A DNA stretch of 64,000 bases from Thermodesulfovibrionales bacterium. Lineage in GTDB: Bacteria > Nitrospirota > Thermodesulfovibrionia > Thermodesulfovibrionales > Dissulfurispiraceae. A program made the translations under genes and the position numbers. Positions 1 to 8,347 of this stretch are shown here, in pieces. The notes under the pieces are model-generated. The model saw only the letters and a program-made list of their open reading frames with translations, was not told the origin of the DNA and did no database searches. Position 1 is the stretch's first letter; every line of letters starts with the position of its first letter. The DNA is taken from assembly GCA_026415695.1 (NCBI GenBank), contig JAOAGP010000053.1:21693-85692 (forward strand), read 5' to 3'.

Positions 1-483
1 TTCACCAGCAATGCCTATCACTGCGGTTGAGTATTTATCTTTAAAATGCTCAAAAACCTGTTTTGTATTTAGCCCAGATGCCCAAGTGCCATCCTCAATC
101 CTTACTAAACCACCATCTATTACGATACCAACCCACTTGTCAGACATACCGACTATCTCAAGATAATCAAATCCAGCCTTTTTTAAGGATGTGCCAAACC
201 TTCCACCAACTGATGAGTCAAAGACGGTGTTAGTAAGTGGTGAACGGCTTATCACAGACATCCTGCCAGATGTAACCGAAGGAGTTGCTAAAAGAGGACC
301 AGTAGCAAATATAATCGGTATCTCCTCTGAAAAAGGGTCTTTTGTTATCCTGTCAGAGATGATTGAGACACCAAATCCCCTGCCACCTAAATACCTTTTA
401 CAAAGCACTTCATCAGTATCAAAAATTTCAAAGGACTTTGTAGTGAGGTCTATCTTTAGATTTTTGCCAGTGTATCCAAACAT
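1..483 (-). CDS. Aldehyde:ferredoxin oxidoreductase family, N-terminal part (cut by window edge)
   Basis: Translating the minus strand from an ATG at 481-483 gives an open frame of 161 codons to base 1. It reads as the N-terminal domain of tungsten-dependent aldehyde:ferredoxin oxidoreductases: a GYTGKNLKIDL start, then GGRGFG, TSGRMSVISRSPLT and GGRFGTSLKKAGFD. In the family this domain contributes to binding the bis-tungstopterin cofactor, and the enzyme oxidises aldehydes to carboxylates with ferredoxin as electron acceptor in the anaerobic cytoplasm. The cofactor and [4Fe-4S] cysteines lie in the missing part, so the subfamily cannot be told. No clear ribosome binding site precedes the ATG. 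A plus-strand frame over the same bases (191-520) is a shadow. The gene is divergent from pbpC. Confidence 0.8.
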   Translation of the reverse strand, partial: MFGYTGKNLKIDLTTKSFEIFDTDEVLCKRYLGGRGFGVSIISDRITKDPFSEEIPIIFATGPLLATPSVTSGRMSVISRSPLTNTVFDSSVGGRFGTSLKKAGFDYLEIVGMSDKWVGIVIDGGLVRIEDGTWASGLNTKQVFEHFKDKYSTAVIGIAGE

Positions 484-522
484 GATTAAAAAGTATATAC
501 ACTCTTTAAGGGTTTTTTAAAG

Positions 523-551
523 TTGTCATTCTTTTCTAACATCCTTAAAAT
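523..551 (+). promoter_or_regulatory. Sigma-70-type promoter for pbpC
   Basis: TTGTCA (523-528), a 17-bp spacer and TAAAAT (546-551); each hexamer matches consensus at 5 of 6. The predicted transcription start falls at or within a base or two of the ATG at 558, so the transcript would be leaderless. Confidence 0.5.
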
Positions 552-557
552 ACATCT

Positions 558-2666
558 ATGCATACAATCCCGTCTATAAACTTGGTTAAGTTTTTGTCTG
601 TTGTCTTATTTGTAGTTTTAGCATCTCCCAACATTGCTTTTGGCATCCCTTCATTTGAAGATGTAAAAACTAAATGGCAATCATCTGAAGTTATGATATA
701 CGACAGAAAGGACAGACTTATTCAAACCGTTAGGACAGATTACAAAAAGAGGGCACTTAAGTGGGTGGGCATTAATGACATATCAAGAAATATGGTAGAT
801 GCAGTATTGTCTTCAGAGGATAGACGATTTTTTGAGCATTCTGGCGTTGATTGGCTTGCGGTGGGGTCTGCACTCCTTGAAAATATTACTGGCAGGTCAA
901 CCCGTGGTGCAAGTACGATCACGATGCAATTGGCAAGTATTTTAATAGGGCAAAAAGGGAAAAAAGACATTAATGAAAAAATAAGACAGATAAAAACCGC
1001 AAGGCAACTGGAAGACATTTGGACTAAAGATAATATACTTGAGGCATATCTAAATCTCATATATTTTAGAGGCGACTTGCAGGGTATTTCATCGGCAGCA
1101 AACATCCTCTTTGGAAAATCTCCATCAAGTCTTACTGCAATTGAATCTGCGATGCTTGCATCACTTATAAGGAATCCAAATGCATCAGTGCAAAAGGTTG
1201 TTTTTAGGACATGCAATATATTGGATAAGATGCAGATACCTTATGACAAGGAATCAGTCAATAAGACGGTTTCAGATGCCTTGATGTTAGTAAAAAGCAA
1301 CAAGAATAGCCCGAGTTTTGCACCACACATTGTAAGACACCTTGATTTATCATCAGGCAAAAGGATAAAGACTACTATTGACATGGACCTTCAGACATTT
1401 GCTCAAGAGACATTAAAGAAACACCTAATGGTTTTACAAAGAAGCAATGTCAATGAGGGTGCTACAGTCATTATTGAAAACAAAACAGGCAATGTATTGG
1501 CTTATTTGAGTGTAAGTAATGATTTTAAGCATGTTGATGGCGTGGTGGCTAAAAGACAGGCAGGTTCTACCTTAAAACCTTTTTTATATGCACTTGCCTT
1601 GTCAAGAGGGGTATTAAATGCATCGTCTTTGTTAGAAGACGCACCTGTAAGTATCTCAACGGAAAGGGGTTTATACCTACCTAAAAACTACAATGAATCC
1701 TACAAGGGTTTGGTCACAGTAAGAACAGCCCTTGCATCCTCACTAAACACACCTGCGGTTAAAACACTTACAATGGTTGGTATAGAGGACTTCTATGAAA
1801 TTTTAGTAAAACTCGGATTTGACATCAATGAAAATGCCGATTTCTACGGTTACGCCTTGGCACTTGGGGGTGTAGATGTCTCTTTGCTTGAGTTAACAAA
1901 TGCTTATAGGGTGTTAGCAAACGGTGGGATTTTTTCAAGAACGAGGTTTAGTTATTCACAGGGTAGGGCGGTTTCAAAGAGGGTATTGGGTGAGGATGTA
2001 GCCTTTATAATATCAGACATCTTGTCTGACAGGGCAGCAAGACAGGTAACCTTTGGTATGGAGAATCCCTTGTCCACTAAATCGTGGAGTGCTGTAAAGA
2101 CAGGGACGAGCAAGGACATGAGGGATAACTGGTGTATAGGTTATTCAGATACCTACACCGTTGGTGTGTGGGTAGGAAATTTCTCTGGTGCTGCTATGTG
2201 GAATATTTCTGGGATTTCTGGCTCTGCACAGATTTGGCAGGAGATTATGAATCATCTGCACCGTCAAAAGTTTTCAAGACAGCCAAAGGCTCCCAAAGAT
2301 GTTGTTAAGAAAGACATCTTTATAGATTCTTTTAGCGGTGTAGTAAGCGAATGGTTTATTAAAGATAGCCAAATCCCCACAGACAACAGCCTAATCGCAG
2401 TCTCGAGACAGGGACATGAGGCAAGGATAATCTATCCTCCAACCTCAACAGTAATCGTCATTGACCCTGACATACCAAATACAGAGCAGGCGGTATTCTT
2501 TGAGATAATGGGTGGTAACATCGGAATGAGTGTTTTTGTGGGAGATGACAAGATAGCAATCTATGGTAATATCGCAATATGGCAACCGAGGGTTGGACAA
2601 CACAAGGTTAGATTAATAGATGTAAAAGGTGCTATTAGGGATGAGATTGAGATCTTTGTGAGGTAA
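558..2666 (+). CDS. pbpC: Penicillin-binding protein 1C (peptidoglycan glycosyltransferase/transpeptidase)
   Basis: A 702-residue bifunctional class A-like PBP. An N-terminal hydrophobic segment (about residues 9-30) is the membrane anchor or signal. A GT51 domain follows, with the catalytic-glutamate motif SSEDRRFFEHSG and GASTITMQLA. The transpeptidase domain has its SxxK serine in AGSTLKPF, an SLN motif (SSLNTPA) and KTGTS. The last 90 or so residues resemble the beta-sandwich tail of PBP1C proteins. The enzyme would polymerise and cross-link glycan strands on the outer face of the inner membrane; PBP1C is usually dispensable, with a poorly defined role. It is a little shorter than the usual 750-780 residues. 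There is no Shine-Dalgarno sequence and the promoter abuts the start. The 3' end overlaps the convergent NagA-like gene by 32 bp. Confidence 0.9.
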   Translation: MHTIPSINLVKFLSVVLFVVLASPNIAFGIPSFEDVKTKWQSSEVMIYDRKDRLIQTVRTDYKKRALKWVGINDISRNMVDAVLSSEDRRFFEHSGVDWLAVGSALLENITGRSTRGASTITMQLASILIGQKGKKDINEKIRQIKTARQLEDIWTKDNILEAYLNLIYFRGDLQGISSAANILFGKSPSSLTAIESAMLASLIRNPNASVQKVVFRTCNILDKMQIPYDKESVNKTVSDALMLVKSNKNSPSFAPHIVRHLDLSSGKRIKTTIDMDLQTFAQETLKKHLMVLQRSNVNEGATVIIENKTGNVLAYLSVSNDFKHVDGVVAKRQAGSTLKPFLYALALSRGVLNASSLLEDAPVSISTERGLYLPKNYNESYKGLVTVRTALASSLNTPAVKTLTMVGIEDFYEILVKLGFDINENADFYGYALALGGVDVSLLELTNAYRVLANGGIFSRTRFSYSQGRAVSKRVLGEDVAFIISDILSDRAARQVTFGMENPLSTKSWSAVKTGTSKDMRDNWCIGYSDTYTVGVWVGNFSGAAMWNISGISGSAQIWQEIMNHLHRQKFSRQPKAPKDVVKKDIFIDSFSGVVSEWFIKDSQIPTDNSLIAVSRQGHEARIIYPPTSTVIVIDPDIPNTEQAVFFEIMGGNIGMSVFVGDDKIAIYGNIAIWQPRVGQHKVRLIDVKGAIRDEIEIFVR

Positions 2667-3501
2667 GAGAAATATATCTTTTTGGATTTTCATCTATTGC
2701 CGTGTTTACCGTATCAGCATCAAATCCAAGTTTTTTGAGCCTTTCTGATGATTTAGCAATATCCATGCACCCTCCTAATAACCTACCATCATCTGACCTC
2801 ATGCCCCCATCATAAGAGGCTTTTCCCCTGACCATATCAGAGATTAATATGACCCTGTCCTTTCTTTTTAGCCTGAATATCATCTCTATTGTCTTTTGAT
2901 GAAGGTGGTAGCCATCAGCAATCACCTCAACATACACCTCCTGATTCATTAACCCAAAGCCAGCAATACCCAATTCCCTATGATGAAAGCCTCTCATGGC
3001 ATTAAACAGGTGAGTGATGCCCTTTGCACCATGATTAAATCCTGCATCTGTCTCATTAAATGTGGCATCAGAGTGCCCCATGCTTACCGTGATGCCCAAG
3101 TCAGTGGCAAGCCTTATGATATTTAATGCACCGTCTAATTCCGGTGCTATGGTGATAATCTTGATAACATCCTCAAAGCCATCAATCAACTCTCTGAATG
3201 TGTATTCAGAAGGAGGCAAGAAATTAATCTTATTTAATGCCCCGCACATATTGGGATTTAGAAAGGGTCCTTCAAGGTTTACACCCAATATCCTTGCCTG
3301 TTTTTCTGATTGCCTTTGCATTGCTTGAGATATGGCATGTATTTGCCTACGCATGTTTTTTATTGTGGATGGATATATCGTTGGCAAGAAGGCATCGGTG
3401 CCATTTGATTTTAGTGCTTCAGACATCTTTAAGATGTCATCAGGTGCCCCCGTCTGTGTATCAAGGGCACCAATGCCGTGGATGTGTAAGTCTATGGGCA
3501 T
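2635..3501 (-). CDS. NagA-like amidohydrolase reduced to its TIM barrel
   Basis: 288 residues similar to N-acetylglucosamine-6-phosphate deacetylase. Visible are the metal motif DLHIHG (His6, His8), LEGPF with the metal-ligand Glu, the metal-binding His in MGHSDA, the substrate His in HLFNAM and the catalytic Asp in LISDM. NagA proteins are normally about 380 residues, with a small beta-sandwich built from both ends of the chain. Here the chain starts one strand before DLHIHG and stops soon after the NPKR helix, so both halves of that domain are missing while catalytic residues are kept. It may be a real deacetylase acting on another N-acetyl sugar, or a cell-wall recycling enzyme paired with pbpC. 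It overlaps pbpC tail to tail and lies 4 bp downstream of the secreted propeller gene. Confidence 0.75.
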   Translation of the reverse strand: MPIDLHIHGIGALDTQTGAPDDILKMSEALKSNGTDAFLPTIYPSTIKNMRRQIHAISQAMQRQSEKQARILGVNLEGPFLNPNMCGALNKINFLPPSEYTFRELIDGFEDVIKIITIAPELDGALNIIRLATDLGITVSMGHSDATFNETDAGFNHGAKGITHLFNAMRGFHHRELGIAGFGLMNQEVYVEVIADGYHLHQKTIEMIFRLKRKDRVILISDMVRGKASYDGGMRSDDGRLLGGCMDIAKSSERLKKLGFDADTVNTAIDENPKRYISLTSQRSQSHP

Positions 3502-3505
3502 ATTT

Positions 3506-5125
3506 TTAAGGTTGCGAAAATTCCCCTAAAACAGTCTGCCCAATGTTTGTAATCCCCCGAAATGTAAGGCTAAATACACCACCTAATGATAAACCACCGG
3601 GTGGATCAATCTTGATGGTGTTTACATAATAACCTGATGCCGGTCTAAAGTGTAAAGTAACCTTATTTTCAGTGCCACTATCATACGATGCAGTACAGAT
3701 GTTACCACAATTAATCCTATTATAATTATCAACTATGGTACCTAAACCAGTCTTTACAACACCAATGTATCTGTCATTAGCTGATAATAATAGTAGAGAT
3801 GGATTAAGTGTGGTTTCATTAGGAGATGTGACTGAGACATTGTCAGCACTTGCTAAATCTGGTTTGCCATTATAAGCCTGTGGTGTGAAACCATTTGTGT
3901 CAAATAAGACCCTATAATCACCACTTGCAAGATTATCAAATACAAACTGCCCTTGTGCATTTGTCATAACAGACTTTATCATTGTATTGTCAGGTGCAGG
4001 AGGGTAAAGTTTTACGATTACCCCACCTATAGCTTTTTCAAGATTGTCCTTTACTTGTCCACTTATTTTGCCACCTAATGACCCTTTACCATAATAGACT
4101 GTTGTTGAGCCAGTGCAATTGTAATTACCGACGATATAATAGATATTGCCACTTGTAACCGCAGCCTTGCCCGGTGTCAGTGCCACTGGTAAGGAAGTAT
4201 CTTGTATCCATGAACCCAATGAACCATCTGGTTGGACCTTGCTGTAATAAACATCTGTACCATTCATCAATACATAGAGTCTGTCATTTTCAATAAAGAA
4301 ACTTGCATGAACCTGACTTACAGCATAGGGTAGTGGTGTAGTCTCTGTCCAAGCACCCAATGCACCTGTTGTAAGTGACACAGTGGTGTAATAAACCTTG
4401 TCTGATGTTGTGCTATCAGAGGTTCTGCCAAGTATGAGGTATGCCTTAGCATTATAAAAAACAAGTGCCCCCTCACCTGCACCTGTTACAGATGGAAGGG
4501 CAGTAGCAGTCTGCCATGGGCCGGGTAAACCTGTGGCTGGGTTAAGTTGTGAGTAGTAAAGCCTATCAGTCCATTTATATGGAGTCCCAAAGGCATTCCT
4601 ACCACCGCCTACATAGAGGTAGCCATTATATGCAGCGACATAAGGGAATGAGCCAATCCATTGAGGCATTGCATTAGTAGATTGTGTCCAAGATGCGATA
4701 GTGCCATCTAAATCATTTGGTTTTGTATACCAGACATTTCCATCCCAGCTTGGACTGTTTATTGCACCACCTGCAATGTAAATGTAACCGTTTTGCTCTG
4801 CAATACCAGCAGCTACCCTAATAAAATTTCCCGTTCCCCCGCCTGTCTCAGCCCAAGTGCCTAATACCCCATCACCTATATCTTTTGTAAAAAAAACCTT
4901 ACCATCACCAGTCCCATTACTACATGCAGTACCACTTGTCCCTCCACCGACTGCATAAAAATAATCTACCCCTCCTATGTTAACCTTAGTAACTGCAGGT
5001 AATACCCTCACAGACCCCATCGCGGTATTAGTAGCCCAATTTATTGCTGCCTGCGCATTGTCTGTGATTAATAAAACTAAATAAAGAAAACCAATGATCC
5101 CCGCAATCCTTATTAATCTACTCAT
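3506..5125 (-). CDS. Secreted beta-propeller protein with carboxypeptidase-regulatory-like and Cys-pair C-terminal domains
   Basis: 539 residues. The start at 5125 is chosen because it follows a strong GGAGGGG site and opens with a signal peptide (about residues 1-26, ending NAQA); upstream in-frame codons encode unlikely sequence. The body (about 30-360) carries kelch-like repeats with recurring YYS or YYT strands and 'LGxW' motifs (LGTWAETGGG, LGAWTETTPL, LGSWIQDTSL), typical of a bacterial propeller. Next is a CNA-B/carboxypeptidase-regulatory-like fold (GKISGQVKD ... GQFVFDNLASGDYRVLFD). The last 90 residues hold a pair of close cysteines (NCGNIC) resembling bacterial repeat domains in surface proteins. 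Likely periplasmic or surface exposed; the ligand is unknown. Confidence 0.7.
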   Translation of the reverse strand: MSRLIRIAGIIGFLYLVLLITDNAQAAINWATNTAMGSVRVLPAVTKVNIGGVDYFYAVGGGTSGTACSNGTGDGKVFFTKDIGDGVLGTWAETGGGTGNFIRVAAGIAEQNGYIYIAGGAINSPSWDGNVWYTKPNDLDGTIASWTQSTNAMPQWIGSFPYVAAYNGYLYVGGGRNAFGTPYKWTDRLYYSQLNPATGLPGPWQTATALPSVTGAGEGALVFYNAKAYLILGRTSDSTTSDKVYYTTVSLTTGALGAWTETTPLPYAVSQVHASFFIENDRLYVLMNGTDVYYSKVQPDGSLGSWIQDTSLPVALTPGKAAVTSGNIYYIVGNYNCTGSTTVYYGKGSLGGKISGQVKDNLEKAIGGVIVKLYPPAPDNTMIKSVMTNAQGQFVFDNLASGDYRVLFDTNGFTPQAYNGKPDLASADNVSVTSPNETTLNPSLLLLSANDRYIGVVKTGLGTIVDNYNRINCGNICTASYDSGTENKVTLHFRPASGYYVNTIKIDPPGGLSLGGVFSLTFRGITNIGQTVLGEFSQP

Positions 5126-5163
5126 GACTCCCCTCCTTAAAAGGTATTTTTTGCGCTCAAACT

Positions 5164-5172
5164 TGATATAAT
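5164..5172 (+). promoter_or_regulatory. Extended -10 promoter for the aminotransferase-like gene
   Basis: TGATATAAT at 5164-5172 is a perfect extended -10 element (TGnTATAAT) about 50 bp upstream of the ATG at 5224; no -35 is recognisable. It overlaps the -10 of the divergent promoter by two bases, so the two promoters should compete for polymerase. Confidence 0.4.
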
Positions 5173-5199
5173 AATACGAGAAATTGATATAAATGTCTA
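5171..5199 (-). promoter_or_regulatory. Promoter for the secreted propeller gene
   Basis: Reading the minus strand: TAGACA (5199-5194), a 17-bp spacer and TATTAT (5176-5171), each 5 of 6 to consensus. It sits about 46 bp upstream of the start at 5125, leaving room for the strong ribosome binding site. Confidence 0.55.
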
Positions 5200-5223
5200 T
5201 ATTAAAAAGCAGGTTATAACAAC

Positions 5224-6366
5224 ATGCAAAACAAATACAAAATCGCTCAAGGCAATGCAGATGTAATAGATGCGTATTCACTTGCTGAGCAATTAGGAAT
5301 TGATGAAGATGAGATACTTGATTTTAGTTCAACCTCTAACCCTTTAAGCACTCCAAAGTCTGTTATTAATGCAATCAAGGATAACATCCCTTACATCTCA
5401 AGGTATCCTGATACAGAGGCGAGGTTTCTTAAGAAAGAATTATCAAGACACTATGACATACCACAGTCTTCAATAATCTGTGGTAACGGTAGCAATGAGA
5501 TTATCCATCTTATTATTCAGGCACTTCAACCTGAGAGGTTGTTACTTTTAGCACCTACATATCAAGAATACGAAAGGGCATTTAATATACATGTAAAAAG
5601 GTTTAATCTAAATGCATCTGTAGAGTATATAAACTTGACAGAAGAAAGTGACTTCGCAGTTAGTTCTAAAGAAATTATCTCATCAATCACAGGTGGTAAG
5701 GATGTTGAAACGCTAAAGAAATCACCAACCTTAAGCACACCTGATATGGTTATATTGTGTAACCCAAACAACCCTACAGGTAGTTTATTAGGTAGGGAGG
5801 AGTTGTTGGAGATTGCAAAGGTTACAAGGGCACTAAAGATACATCTTGTCATAGATGAGGCATACATAGATTTTTGTCATCAACACTCGCTGATAAATGA
5901 TGTAATTGAAAATCCATATTTGTTGGTTATTAGGTCTTTTTCCAGTTTTTATGGGCTTACAGGTTTAAGATTGGGTTTTGCTGTTGTTAACCCATCGTTG
6001 ATTGATAGGGTTAAAAGGCTTCAACAACCGATGTCAGTAAATACCCTTGCTCAGATTTGTGGTGTATCTGTGATTAATGATAAAAACTTCATAAGCCAGA
6101 CCATCAGGCTTATTAGTGAGGAAAAGACCACCCTTGAGGATGGTTTTAGGGCAATCAAGATTAGATACTTTCCATCTGCATGCAATTTCTATCTCATCAA
6201 GATTGATAATGCCCAAGAGGTATTAGAATCACTCAAACAAAAGGCAATAATTTTGAGAGGATGTTCGGATTTTAAGGGGTTAGATAATAGTTTTTTAAGA
6301 GTAACAGTCAGGTCTTACAAAGAAAACATGAAACTTTTAAAAGAGTTAGCAAAACTCTTAATATAG
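5224..6366 (+). CDS. HisC/CobD-like fold-type I aminotransferase homologue lacking the PLP lysine
   Basis: 380 residues of the class I/II aminotransferase family, closest in pattern to histidinol-phosphate aminotransferase and threonine-phosphate decarboxylase CobD (DEDEILDFSSTSNPLSTP near residue 30). Cofactor residues are visible: NPNNPTG, the Asp-Tyr pair in VIDEAYIDF and the Arg in GLRLGF. The Schiff-base lysine is not. Where relatives have S-[FL]-[ST]-K-x-Y-G, this protein reads SFSSFYG with serine at residue 241 (codon AGT at 5944-5946). The fold looks intact but ordinary transamination or decarboxylation is not expected. No cobalamin or histidine genes adjoin it, and a normal HisC is encoded at 44.3 kb. 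It shares a short divergent promoter region with the propeller gene. Confidence 0.75.
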   Translation: MQNKYKIAQGNADVIDAYSLAEQLGIDEDEILDFSSTSNPLSTPKSVINAIKDNIPYISRYPDTEARFLKKELSRHYDIPQSSIICGNGSNEIIHLIIQALQPERLLLLAPTYQEYERAFNIHVKRFNLNASVEYINLTEESDFAVSSKEIISSITGGKDVETLKKSPTLSTPDMVILCNPNNPTGSLLGREELLEIAKVTRALKIHLVIDEAYIDFCHQHSLINDVIENPYLLVIRSFSSFYGLTGLRLGFAVVNPSLIDRVKRLQQPMSVNTLAQICGVSVINDKNFISQTIRLISEEKTTLEDGFRAIKIRYFPSACNFYLIKIDNAQEVLESLKQKAIILRGCSDFKGLDNSFLRVTVRSYKENMKLLKELAKLLI

Positions 6367-6367
6367 A

Positions 6368-7438
6368 CTAAAACTCATACGACCAGAAATATATGATATT
6401 TTTTTCTTTAAGATAATTTTCTATCTCTGGGGGGTAATCATGGGCTGTAAATATAAGCACTATGTCTTCTTTGACACCCTCAAACTCCTTTACCTTTCTT
6501 GATATCTTTATAAACCTGTCAATCTCCTTTTTGGATGGTCTAACCTTGCATTCACCAAGTAGTAAGATATCTTGACCGTTTTTTTCAGCCTTTGAATAAA
6601 TATTTATCTGAAATCCGTTGACATACTTTCTGATAACATTTCCCTTAATCTTTATACCAAATGGGGCAAGGAGTCTTGGTAATGATTTATAGGCACTATT
6701 TTCCAATGAATAACCAACCGAGTTTGAAATACCCTCAAGTCTTTCTTCAATAATATCAACCCTGCCTATTAATTTGTTAAGAGAATCCTCTGTCTTCTTC
6801 TGAGCCTTGACAAGCTCCTCCATAGCAATCTCTAACCTTGAAATCCTCTTTTCGCTTTCTTTCTGAGCCTCTGTGAGCTCGTTTATTCTGATTTCGGTTC
6901 TTTTTTGGGCTTCAGCGAGTTCTTCTACCTTAAGGGTAAGTGAGTTGAGCCTCTGTTCGGTATTTTTTTGTGCCTCGGTCAGTTCTTCTACCTTAAGGGT
7001 AAGGGAATTAAGCCTTATTTCAGTATTTTTTTGGGCTTCAGCGAGTTCTTCAATAGCAATCTCTAACCTTGAAATCCTCTTTTCGCTTTCTTTCTGAGCC
7101 TCTGTGAGTTCGTTTATTCTGATTTCGGTTCTTTTTTGAGCTTCAGCCAGTTCTTCAACCTTAAGGGTAAGGGAATTAAGCCTTATTTCAGTGTTTTTTT
7201 GTGCCTCAGTCAGTTCTTCAACCTTAAGGGTAAGGGAGTTAAGCCTCTGTTCAGTGTTTTGCTGGGCTTCAGATAGCTCTTTAACAATTCCCTTTAATTC
7301 AGAAAAATCCTCTTTTGAAGGGGTATTTTTGATATCCTCGTATATGCGAGATAAGATTCTTGTTAATGACTTTGCTGTCTTTTCATCAACTGTATTTGTT
7401 AGTTCTTCGTATATTTCAAAAGTGTTTATCATAGTCAT
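6368..7438 (-). CDS. Coiled-coil protein with C-terminal PD-(D/E)XK nuclease-like domain
   Basis: 356 residues. After about 60 N-terminal residues comes a long heptad-repeat coiled coil (about 60-245) made of near-identical blocks such as [16 protein letters not shown] and RISRLEIA. The last 110 residues look like the DUF3782-type restriction-endonuclease-like fold, with a plausible active site in [10 protein letters not shown] (Glu-x-Lys after a hydrophobic strand). Such proteins occur in many copies in cyanobacteria and some other environmental bacteria; their function is not established. Either ATG at 7438 or at 7432 could be the start; neither has a good ribosome binding site. It converges with the aminotransferase-like gene with only one base between the stops. 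Confidence 0.65.
   Translation of the reverse strand: MTMINTFEIYEELTNTVDEKTAKSLTRILSRIYEDIKNTPSKEDFSELKGIVKELSEAQQNTEQRLNSLTLKVEELTEAQKNTEIRLNSLTLKVEELAEAQKRTEIRINELTEAQKESEKRISRLEIAIEELAEAQKNTEIRLNSLTLKVEELTEAQKNTEQRLNSLTLKVEELAEAQKRTEIRINELTEAQKESEKRISRLEIAMEELVKAQKKTEDSLNKLIGRVDIIEERLEGISNSVGYSLENSAYKSLPRLLAPFGIKIKGNVIRKYVNGFQINIYSKAEKNGQDILLLGECKVRPSKKEIDRFIKISRKVKEFEGVKEDIVLIFTAHDYPPEIENYLKEKNIIYFWSYEF
6826..7265 (-). repeat. 231-bp in-frame tandem repeat inside the coiled-coil gene
   Basis: The block beginning CAATCTCTAACCTTGAAATC occurs at 6826 and again at 7057, exactly 231 bp (77 codons, 11 heptads) apart, with only scattered differences over more than 110 bp. Smaller 63-bp subrepeats lie inside. 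The copies preserve frame and heptad register, so this is a coding repeat able to expand or contract by recombination. Confidence 0.8.
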
Positions 7439-7579
7439 TTAATTATAAAATTAGTAGATAGAAAAATCAAAAGATAGGATGTTGTGGTCAAATCATGATG
7501 TTTTAGAACGGTAGTTTTAATTATTTGTAATCATGTGTTAGCATATTAGACTTTAAAAATTTTAGGAGGATATTTTTTT

Positions 7580-8284
7580 ATGAAGAGAATTCTTGTTGTA
7601 TTAGTAATGCTTTTATGGTCGTGTAACACAAGCGCAGATGTGAATAAGGTAAAGGAATTTGAAACTGTAAAAAACTTTATCAGTAAGGCAAAAGTTGAGG
7701 TGGCAGAGGTAAAGGACATAGGTAGTTTATATGAGGTTGTTGTTAGTCAAGGCAAGAGCAAAAACATCATCTATGTCACAAAGGACGGTAAATATCTAAT
7801 ACTTGGTAATCTGCTTGATAAAGATGTAAATAATGTAACAAGAGAACGGGCAATGGAAATAAACAAGATTGATTTTCAGACAATTCCTTTTAGTGATGCC
7901 ATAGAGATTAAGAAGGGCAAAGGGGAAAAGAAACTCGTTATGGTAACTGATGTAAATTGCCCGTATTGCAAAAAGGCATATGAGTGGTTAAAAACAAAGG
8001 ATAACTATACTCTTTATATATTTTTCATGCCTTTAAGTGATGTTTCTTACCAGAAGACTGTGAAGGTGTTATGTGCAAAAGACATCTTATCAGAACTCAA
8101 TCTTGCAAAAGAGGGCAAAGAGCCTACTGCAAATAAGTGCGATGCCGGTGAAGCAAGACTCAAGAAGAACATAGAGTTTGCTCAAAGTATTGGTGTATCT
8201 GGGACTCCATTGTTCATTAAACAAGACGGTAGAAGGATTGAGGGTTTTGCACAACAAAACCTTGAGGAGTATTTAGGAAAGTAA
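7580..8284 (+). CDS. DsbC-like periplasmic thiol-disulfide isomerase or reductase
   Basis: 234 residues with an N-terminal signal sequence. A cysteine at residue 15 (LLWSC) might act as a lipidation site, although the lipobox is imperfect. The C-terminal thioredoxin fold carries the CPYC active site (Cys127, Cys130) and the cis-proline loop GVSGTPLF. The N-terminal part (about 25-105) fits the small DsbC/DsbG dimerisation domain. The expected role is shuffling or reducing disulfides of exported proteins, or delivering reductant for cytochrome maturation. Two further cysteines (VLCAKD and NKCDAG) may form a structural disulfide as in DsbC. An AGGAGG site precedes the ATG. No DsbD partner is in the window. 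Confidence 0.8.
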   Translation: MKRILVVLVMLLWSCNTSADVNKVKEFETVKNFISKAKVEVAEVKDIGSLYEVVVSQGKSKNIIYVTKDGKYLILGNLLDKDVNNVTRERAMEINKIDFQTIPFSDAIEIKKGKGEKKLVMVTDVNCPYCKKAYEWLKTKDNYTLYIFFMPLSDVSYQKTVKVLCAKDILSELNLAKEGKEPTANKCDAGEARLKKNIEFAQSIGVSGTPLFIKQDGRRIEGFAQQNLEEYLGK

Positions 8285-8288
8285 ATAG

Positions 8289-8318
8289 TTGCGATTTGAT
8301 TTGATTGTTTGCTAAAAT
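8289..8318 (+). promoter_or_regulatory. Candidate promoter for the fabG-acpP-fabF-rnc operon
   Basis: TTGCGA (8289-8294), an 18-bp spacer and TAAAAT (8313-8318), placed just after the DsbC-like stop codon and 30 bp upstream of the fabG ATG. Confidence 0.4.
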
Positions 8319-8347
8319 TATTGTCTTTTTTTAGGAGGTTGTTATTA

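Noticed and set aside
191..520. Plus-strand open frame of 109 codons
   Set aside because: The opposite strand carries a clear aldehyde:ferredoxin oxidoreductase N-terminus across the same bases; the plus-strand frame has no ribosome binding site or recognisable domain.
6826..7265. Possible CRISPR-like or intergenic direct repeats
   Set aside because: The repeats are long, contiguous and in frame with a coiled-coil protein; there are no unique spacers.
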